Positions 58,113-64,000 of a DNA stretch of 64,000 bases are shown piece by piece. The first letter of the stretch is position 1; every line of letters begins with the position of its first letter. The position numbers were made by a program, and so were the translations under genes. Under the pieces are notes generated by a model, which was not told where the DNA came from, searched no databases, and saw nothing but the letters and a program-made list of their open reading frames with translations. Source of the stretch: Chryseobacterium ureilyticum (GTDB taxonomy: Bacteria; Bacteroidota; Bacteroidia; Flavobacteriales; Weeksellaceae). The stretch covers positions 62,001-126,000 of the forward strand of contig NZ_FTOL01000003.1 of NCBI RefSeq assembly GCF_900156735.1. Reading direction: 5' to 3'.

Positions 58113-58532
58113 CTAATTCTTTAAATCGCTATATTTAGCTAAGTACAGATCCTCCATTCTTCGCATCTCTTTTTCCTCTTCTTCCGTCTTATCTTTATAG
58201 CCTGCAAGGTGTAAAATACCATGGGCTAAAACTCTTCTTAATTCATCTTCATAATCTCGGGAAAGGGTAGAGGCGTTGTCTGAAATGCGTTGCAAAGATA
58301 CGAAAATCTCAGCGCTTATTGTCTTACCTTTTACATAATCAAAAGTGATGATATCGGTATAATAATCATGCTGTAAATAATCCTGATTGATCTTCAAAAG
58401 ATATTCATCATCACAGAAAATGTAATTGATTTCTCCTAGTTTTTTCCCTTCTGAAAGAATAAGATCTTCCAGCCATTTTTTGTAATCTGTATCTACCGAT
58501 TCTGGTAAATTTTCGTAAAAGAATTGTATCAT
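58113..58532 (-). CDS. ybeY: Endoribonuclease YbeY
   Basis: A 139-residue metal-dependent RNase involved in 16S rRNA 3'-end maturation and ribosome quality control. The zinc motif is HGILHLAGYKD: two His as usual, but Asp in place of the third His (HxxxHxxxxxH in most bacteria), a form I recall in Bacteroidota. YxIxxFDY-like strand words (YYTDIITFDY) also fit. It is 4 bp from the patatin gene stop, so it is co-transcribed. Confidence 0.93.
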   Translation of the reverse strand: MIQFFYENLPESVDTDYKKWLEDLILSEGKKLGEINYIFCDDEYLLKINQDYLQHDYYTDIITFDYVKGKTISAEIFVSLQRISDNASTLSRDYEDELRRVLAHGILHLAGYKDKTEEEEKEMRRMEDLYLAKYSDLKN

Positions 58533-58536
58533 TGTA

Positions 58537-60693
58537 TTAAAACCAGTGCCCTAAAATAACACTGAATATGCCTTTTTGATTGTTTTTTAATGAGTGGCTG
58601 AAGTTTACTTTTATCTGCCCGAAAGGAGATTTGTAACCAGCCGTAAGTCCAAGCGAGCTGAAATTTACTTTAACTGCATCTTCGAATTTAATGTCATTTG
58701 AAAGGTTTGCAAAGCTAAAGTTTCCGCTGATAAAATAGTTTTTATTAAACCTAAACTGAAGATCATTGGATGCTAAAATCACGTTATTGGTATGAAGTTG
58801 GGCAAAATAAAATCCTGCGAAACTTTTAAAATTAATAATATTCTGCTCAAATAATCCCCCCAGTCTGAACTGATAATAGGGTGGAAGGTTCTCTCCAAGA
58901 GTTACTCCCCCAAATAAGTTTAAGCGGTAGGTAAATTGTTTTCCAAGAGGAATATTAATCTTTAAATCTGCTTTGATCTGAACTATTCGTTTTTCAACTT
59001 CGGATTTTAAGAGATCTATAACCTTTCCTTCTGCTGCGAAATACACACCTTTAGTGGGGAATTCCTTATCATCCTGCGTATCTGTTTTAAGAAATACATA
59101 TGGATTTAGAAAGCGGCTGTAGCGTCTATTATCGCCATTGATTTCCGCTTTAAAGTAATCATGGCTAATACCACCACCGATAGCGTATTTATCCTTCCAT
59201 ACAGACTGTATATAAGCCTCATTTCTCATCCATTCCCATTTATCAATAACATTATTATCTACATTCTTAAGATCAAAGCTCATTCCTGAAGAATAAATAC
59301 CGAATCCTGGAATATATCCGTTATCAATAAAATAGTTTAGATAATATCGAAGTTTATCACCAACGATGACATCCACCGAAAGGTTTGAATTTTTAAATAA
59401 TAGTCTCTTTGCTGAATAATTTAAAAGAAGCCCGGTTTTGAAAACTTCGTCATAATGAAGTCCGAATTTTAAGAAATGACGAGCATCATCTTCGGTCACA
59501 TAAAGCTTTAAATAATTAGCATCATTCTCCTGAACTATATCATAATTGATAAATTTATAGTTGTTGGTAGCAACAAGTTTATCAATCATTTTATTGATGC
59601 TTCCATAGGTCTGCAGAGAGGGAAGGCGTAGTCCCATTTTACCTAAAGTATAGTTTTTACCATAAATTTTACTTCCTTCTATAGAAATACTATCTATCTT
59701 ATATACGTTAGAGTATATGGGGTTTACACGTTGTCTGAGACGGTCAAAAGGACGCTTAGGTAATTGATCCAGTACTTGGGTATATTTTAAGCCTTCTACA
59801 TAGCCACTGTCGAGAATTTTCTTTTTGTCATCATAGCTTGTAGCAGACATTCCTTTAAGATTAGGCTTAATATTGATGTCTGTATATTTATATTGTTTTC
59901 TGGTGTCTCTTTTAATCCCAAAATCAATAACCTGATTAAGGATGGAAATAATGTTATTTAAATCTTCTCTTTTGGAAAGGTCCTGGTTAAGGTCTACACC
60001 GATGACAATATCAATTCCTTTGTCTTTTAAAGGCTTTGATGGATAATTTACTGTCATTGCTCCATCTATATAAATACTATCTCCAATTTTAACGGGGTCC
60101 ATTAAAGAAGGAAATGCTGAACTTGCCATAATAGATTGTACAAGATCGCCTTTTTCAAAGATCTGCATATTTCCACTTTCAAGGTTGGTGGCAACACATA
60201 AAAAAGGAATAGGCATCTTAGAAAAGTCCTCGATATTGGAAACATTTTTAAAAAGTTCTTTTAAAAGATAAACGTTTCTCTGTCCTGTACTGATGGAAGA
60301 GGGAAGTGTAATTTTCCCATTTTTTAAAGGAATAGATAAAAGATATTTGTCAACAGATTTATTAAAAAAGGTGGTTTCCTGTCTGGATTTTGGATCCATG
60401 ATCAAAGAATAGAAATCGGTGTCCATGACAATTTTTTCTATTTCTTTACCAGAGTATCCGGAAGCATACAGTCCGCCCACGATAGCTCCCATACTGGTTC
60501 CGGAAATATAATCTACTTTTACTCCCAAAGAATCTAATACTTTAAGCACTCCGACATGTGAAAAACCTTTAGCACCACCACCGGCAAGTGATAGTCCTAT
60601 TTTTGGGTTTTTGGGAATCACTAAATCTTTTCTTACCTGTGATTGAAACCACAGTAACTGGAATACGAAAAGAAGAATCAGGAGTTTTCTCAT
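58537..60693 (-). CDS. Patatin-like phospholipase fused to an outer-membrane barrel
   Basis: A 718-residue protein with a signal peptide (LLILLFVFQLLWFQSQ), an N-terminal patatin domain (GLSLAGGGAKGFSHVGVLKVLDSLG, oxyanion loop; GTSMG nucleophile motif ~65-69; DGAMTVNYP, the Asp partner), then a POTRA-like linker and a C-terminal BamA-type barrel ending VILGHWF. This is the PlpD-like type V architecture, an outer-membrane phospholipase. It lies between murF-alr and ybeY with gaps of 2 and 4 bp. Confidence 0.92.
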   Translation of the reverse strand: MRKLLILLFVFQLLWFQSQVRKDLVIPKNPKIGLSLAGGGAKGFSHVGVLKVLDSLGVKVDYISGTSMGAIVGGLYASGYSGKEIEKIVMDTDFYSLIMDPKSRQETTFFNKSVDKYLLSIPLKNGKITLPSSISTGQRNVYLLKELFKNVSNIEDFSKMPIPFLCVATNLESGNMQIFEKGDLVQSIMASSAFPSLMDPVKIGDSIYIDGAMTVNYPSKPLKDKGIDIVIGVDLNQDLSKREDLNNIISILNQVIDFGIKRDTRKQYKYTDINIKPNLKGMSATSYDDKKKILDSGYVEGLKYTQVLDQLPKRPFDRLRQRVNPIYSNVYKIDSISIEGSKIYGKNYTLGKMGLRLPSLQTYGSINKMIDKLVATNNYKFINYDIVQENDANYLKLYVTEDDARHFLKFGLHYDEVFKTGLLLNYSAKRLLFKNSNLSVDVIVGDKLRYYLNYFIDNGYIPGFGIYSSGMSFDLKNVDNNVIDKWEWMRNEAYIQSVWKDKYAIGGGISHDYFKAEINGDNRRYSRFLNPYVFLKTDTQDDKEFPTKGVYFAAEGKVIDLLKSEVEKRIVQIKADLKINIPLGKQFTYRLNLFGGVTLGENLPPYYQFRLGGLFEQNIINFKSFAGFYFAQLHTNNVILASNDLQFRFNKNYFISGNFSFANLSNDIKFEDAVKVNFSSLGLTAGYKSPFGQIKVNFSHSLKNNQKGIFSVILGHWF

Positions 60694-60695
60694 AG

Positions 60696-63140
60696 TTAAT
60701 CTTTTATATAGATCCGCTTCACCCGAGGTGAAATGGATGTTAATACTTCATAGGTTATAGTTTTGCAGTAATCTGCGAATTCTTTTAAACTTGGTTTTGC
60801 ATTAAATACGGTTACCATGTCACCTTCCTTTACATTAGGAACATGATCCACATTAAGCATCATCATATCCATACAGATATTTCCAACAATTGGAGCCAAT
60901 GTTTTGTTGACACCAAGGCTTCCAACCTGGTTGCCTATTAATCTTGGAATACCATCTGCGTATCCTACAGGAATGGTAGCAATCTTGGTAAGATGGTCTG
61001 TTTTAAATCTTCTGCTGTATCCTACAGATTCGCCGTCTTCTACCATTGATATCTGTGAAATTACGGTTTTAAAACTTACCACAGACTGTAATTGTTTTTG
61101 TATTTGAGGATTTGGTGATTCTCCAAGCATTCCTATACCAATTCTTACCATGTCATATTGGTGATCTGTGTAGCTTGTAATACCGGAAGAATTTAAAATA
61201 TGTCGGATAGGTGCATATCCTAATTTTTCAATCAGATAGCTTGAATTTTTATCAAATGTCTTTAATTGATTAAATGTAAATTCCTTTTCTTCAGGAACAT
61301 CAGATGATGACAAATGACTGAACATACTTTGAACTTTAAGATTTTTACTACTTAAAGTTTCACTTAGCTGATCCAATTCAAAACCTTTAAATCCAAGACG
61401 GTGCATTCCTGTCTCTAGTTTAATATGGATAGGGTATTTCTTATCATATCCTGATTTTTGTACAGCTTCATAGAATAATTCCAAAACTCTGAAGCTATAA
61501 ATTTCTGGTTCAAGATTGTATTCTATAATAGTCTGATAACTGTGTTGCTCAGGATTCATTACCACAATAGGAGTGGTGATTCCTTTTTTACGAAGTTCAA
61601 CACCTTCATCGGCAAAAGCTACTCCAAGATAATCGATATGATGATGTTGTAAAAATTCCGAAATTTCATAACTTCCCAAACCATAAGCATTAGCTTTTAC
61701 CATAGCCATCATTTTTGTCTGTGGCTTTAAAAGAGATTTATGGTAATTGATATTATGAAGAATAGCATTAAGATTAATCTCTAAAACGGTATCATGCTTT
61801 CTGAGCTCAAGAATATCTTTTAATTTTTCAATTTCAAATTTTCTCGCTCCTTTTAGAAGAATAATCTGATTTTCTATTTCAGACAAATGTTTACTTTCAA
61901 TAAGTTCTTTGGTATCTATGAAAGTATACGTTTTAGATTTGAATAATTCACTATATTTTGAAATTTCATCACCAATCAGAAATACAGAATCGAAATGTTG
62001 TTCATTGACAAGCTCCGAAACTTCTTCATACAATTCCTGAGAATTAGTACTCACCCCTACGATGTCTGTTAAGACCAAAGATTTTTTCGGTTTATTATAT
62101 TCATTCAAAAATTGAAGTGCAGTTTTCAAAGAATCGAGATCAAGATTGAAAGAATCGTTGATGACAATATTGCCTTTAATTCCTTCAATTGCTTCAAGCC
62201 TCATTTCGACGGCTTTTAAAAGATTGATTTTTTCGACGATCTTTTTATTTTCGACCTGTAACTCCTTTAGGACTGTAATAAGCGCTGTAGCATTGGTTAA
62301 CGTCGATTCGTCTCTTTGATGAGCAGGAAAACTGATTTCTTCGCCAAAATAGTCAACAATGATGTTTTCATCTTTCGTATTTTTTTTGATGAAGACCTGA
62401 TTTTTATTTTTAAGCCCGTAAGAGATCAGCTTTTTATCAGCGTATAATTTTTTTATTTTTTCTTCTACTAAAGAATGGTCACCATTATAGATGATCACTT
62501 CAGAATCTTTGAAAAGTTTAATTTTTTCATCGATCAGTTCTTCCTCAGAAGAAAAGTTGGCAGCATGTGCCGTTCCGATATGCGTTAATAGTCCAATTTG
62601 CGGATGGAAAATATTTTCAAGCTTTTCCATTTCATTCGGATGAGAAATTCCTACTTCAAAAATTCCCAGTTCATGAGAATCATTGATCTGAAGAAGAGAA
62701 AGCGGAAGTCCTATCTGAGAATTAAAACTTTTTGGGCTTTTTACCGTTGGAAATTCATTCCACAGACATTGATATAACCATTCCTTTAAAATAGTTTTTC
62801 CATTGCTTCCTGTGATTCCGATGGATCGTAAATGAGAATTTTCGAAGTGATGCTTTGCTAATTGTTGCAGAAAATCCACGGAATTCTTAACAATAATCCA
62901 AGTTATATTTTCAAACTGTGGATACTCATGTTCAGAAATAATAATATTAATTCCTCTGTCAATGGCAGCTTCAATGAACTTTTCACCAGAATTTTTATGT
63001 GTATTAATAGCTACAAAGGCAGTATTCTTAATTGAATAAATAATTCTGCTGTCATAAGCTATATTCTTAACCACTAGACTTTTGTCTCCAATAACCTGTG
63101 CATTGGTGATTTCTGTAATTTGTTGTACTGTATAGTTCAT
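60696..63140 (-). CDS. murF-alr: Bifunctional MurF (UDP-MurNAc-tripeptide:D-Ala-D-Ala ligase) / alanine racemase
   Basis: An 814-residue fusion. Residues ~1-440 are MurF, with the ATP-binding GITGSNGKTILKEWL (~107-121) and SFNSQIGLPLSLL. Residues ~450-814 are alanine racemase: the PLP lysine in MAMVKANAYGLGSYE, LETGMHRLGF, and the C-terminal GYSRRF and VGNICMDMMMLNVD (catalytic Tyr side). Alanine racemase makes D-Ala and MurF adds D-Ala-D-Ala to the peptidoglycan precursor, so the fusion joins two steps of one pathway. It is the usual form in Bacteroidota. Confidence 0.95.
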   Translation of the reverse strand: MNYTVQQITEITNAQVIGDKSLVVKNIAYDSRIIYSIKNTAFVAINTHKNSGEKFIEAAIDRGINIIISEHEYPQFENITWIIVKNSVDFLQQLAKHHFENSHLRSIGITGSNGKTILKEWLYQCLWNEFPTVKSPKSFNSQIGLPLSLLQINDSHELGIFEVGISHPNEMEKLENIFHPQIGLLTHIGTAHAANFSSEEELIDEKIKLFKDSEVIIYNGDHSLVEEKIKKLYADKKLISYGLKNKNQVFIKKNTKDENIIVDYFGEEISFPAHQRDESTLTNATALITVLKELQVENKKIVEKINLLKAVEMRLEAIEGIKGNIVINDSFNLDLDSLKTALQFLNEYNKPKKSLVLTDIVGVSTNSQELYEEVSELVNEQHFDSVFLIGDEISKYSELFKSKTYTFIDTKELIESKHLSEIENQIILLKGARKFEIEKLKDILELRKHDTVLEINLNAILHNINYHKSLLKPQTKMMAMVKANAYGLGSYEISEFLQHHHIDYLGVAFADEGVELRKKGITTPIVVMNPEQHSYQTIIEYNLEPEIYSFRVLELFYEAVQKSGYDKKYPIHIKLETGMHRLGFKGFELDQLSETLSSKNLKVQSMFSHLSSSDVPEEKEFTFNQLKTFDKNSSYLIEKLGYAPIRHILNSSGITSYTDHQYDMVRIGIGMLGESPNPQIQKQLQSVVSFKTVISQISMVEDGESVGYSRRFKTDHLTKIATIPVGYADGIPRLIGNQVGSLGVNKTLAPIVGNICMDMMMLNVDHVPNVKEGDMVTVFNAKPSLKEFADYCKTITYEVLTSISPRVKRIYIKD

Positions 63141-63333
63141 TGGTGCCCTTTCTGCTTTATTTTAAGGCGAAAAAGCAATAGGGTAAAATTGCCAAAAGAA
63201 TAATAGCTCTTATTGTTCAGCTAATTTTTTCATCTTGAAATTTTAGAATATTGCTTTCACGTTTTTCATTTATATTAAGTGAATATATTTTATGTTTGAT
63301 GCATTCAGCATTTACTGTGCGTCGTATTTATTA

Positions 63334-63921
63334 TTATTTCCTTTTTGAAAGCACTTCATCAATAAATACACGTCGGCTTACAGCTTCATAGCTTTCAGTT
63401 TCTCCCAGCTCTACCAGATCGTTTCCTTGGGAAGTTCTCATAGAATAGTTGGCAAGATTACCTGTTCTCTTGCAAATAGCATGCACTTTTGTAACATATT
63501 CTGCGGTAGCCATCAAATTGGGCATCGGTCCGAAAGGGCGACCCAGAAAATCCATGTCTAATCCTGCAATTACAACTCGTATTCCGCTATTGGCTAATTG
63601 GTTGGCAACATCTACAATGCTTTCATCAAAGAACTGTGCTTCATCTATTGCAACTACATCACAATTGGAAGCAAGCAGAAGAATCTCGTTCGGATTTTCT
63701 ACTGCAGTACTGCGAATTTTATTCTGATTATGAGAAACTACATCCTCTTCTGAATACCGGATATCCAGTTTCGGTTTAAAAATTTCCACATTCTGTCCTG
63801 CCATTTCTGCTCTACGCAATCTTCGGATCAACTCCTCGGTTTTACCCGAAAACATAGAGCCACAAATCACTTCCATCCAACCACTTTGTTTGGAATGATT
63901 AATTGTATTTTCTAAAAACAT
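63334..63921 (-). CDS. tdk: Thymidine kinase
   Basis: A 195-residue type II thymidine kinase: P-loop CGSMFSGKTEELIRRLRRAE (~20-39), DEAQFFDESIVDVANQLANSGIRVVIAGLDMDFLGRPFGPM (lasso and substrate region). The structural zinc site is reduced: AICKRTGNLANY has a single Cys instead of two in this half. It is transcribed alone from the right end of the window, in the same direction as murF-alr. Confidence 0.95.
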   Translation of the reverse strand: MFLENTINHSKQSGWMEVICGSMFSGKTEELIRRLRRAEMAGQNVEIFKPKLDIRYSEEDVVSHNQNKIRSTAVENPNEILLLASNCDVVAIDEAQFFDESIVDVANQLANSGIRVVIAGLDMDFLGRPFGPMPNLMATAEYVTKVHAICKRTGNLANYSMRTSQGNDLVELGETESYEAVSRRVFIDEVLSKRK

Positions 63922-63982
63922 TTGTTAAATTAGCCGTATATTTTCAACATCAAAAGTAAGCAATTTTAATAAGAATCTTATT

Positions 63983-64000
63983 ATGCAAAATATCCAAGAT
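63983..64000 (+). CDS. Possible gene start at the window edge
   Basis: ATG at 63983 opens a frame MQNIQD running off the window, divergent from tdk with a 61-bp AT-rich spacer. Six codons are too few to assign anything; this only marks where a plus-strand gene might begin. Confidence 0.3.

Overview
The window is a chromosomal segment of a Bacteroidota (Flavobacteriia) bacterium, most likely Chryseobacterium or a close relative in the Weeksellaceae. The evidence is a type IX secretion lipoprotein (PorW/SprE), GLPGLI, DUF3127 and DUF4421 proteins, TonB-dependent receptors, a fused MurF-alanine racemase, AT-rich DNA, and promoters of the Bacteroidota form TTTG-N19-TAnnTTTG. No prophage, insertion sequence, CRISPR array or rRNA operon was seen.

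Layout. 1-2.1 kb: start of an outer-membrane receptor, a divergent AraC regulator, and a tandemly duplicated tRNA cassette (Leu-TAG, Gly-GCC, Leu-TAA) in which one tRNA-Gly has lost its anticodon arm. 2.2-21.4 kb: mostly housekeeping (DUF3127, aat, a DMT transporter, a TPR protein, an oxidoreductase, a Crp-like regulator, glmM, feoAB with a small Cys-rich membrane protein, a GLPGLI protein and a TonB receptor around a DinB protein, a cupin, an M14 peptidase).

21.6-32.3 kb: the most unusual region. About fourteen minus-strand genes encode NAD+/ADP-ribose-handling proteins: a Nudix winged-helix regulator, NADAR, a PARG-like protein, a macro domain, an ADP-ribosylglycohydrolase, a sirtuin, KptA, a DUF2971 protein, an 'ADP-ribosylation/crystallin J1' family protein, a divergent PurA, a VWA protein, a metallophosphatase and three unknowns. 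Several genes overlap by 1-4 bases. Four copies of one inverted repeat, TTTGYGT-N7-ACGCWAA in its commonest form, lie in front of the regulator gene, the NADAR gene and the 12-gene operon. Together they look like a self-regulated NrtR-type regulon for ADP-ribosylation turnover and/or RNA 2'-phosphate repair.

32.3-50.7 kb: a lipoprotein, lepA, a tandem pair of paralogous secreted proteins with a 91-bp direct repeat, an ECF sigma/anti-sigma/periplasmic protein operon, the DUF2520-kdsC-maf run, porW/sprE, tsaB, an SDR, YraN, LD-carboxypeptidase, a LysE exporter, a small gene with a decayed duplicate beside it, and rnr.

51-64 kb: probably the replication origin. A cluster of near-consensus DnaA boxes and a change of strand composition lie at about 51.8-52.3 kb. 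mnmG (gidA), about 4 kb away, is bracketed by two perfect parS sites (TGTTTCACGTGAAACA). Around these are rpiB, pgk, a 1.5-kb gene-free T/G-rich stretch, a methyltransferase, ybeY, a patatin-barrel protein, murF-alr and tdk.
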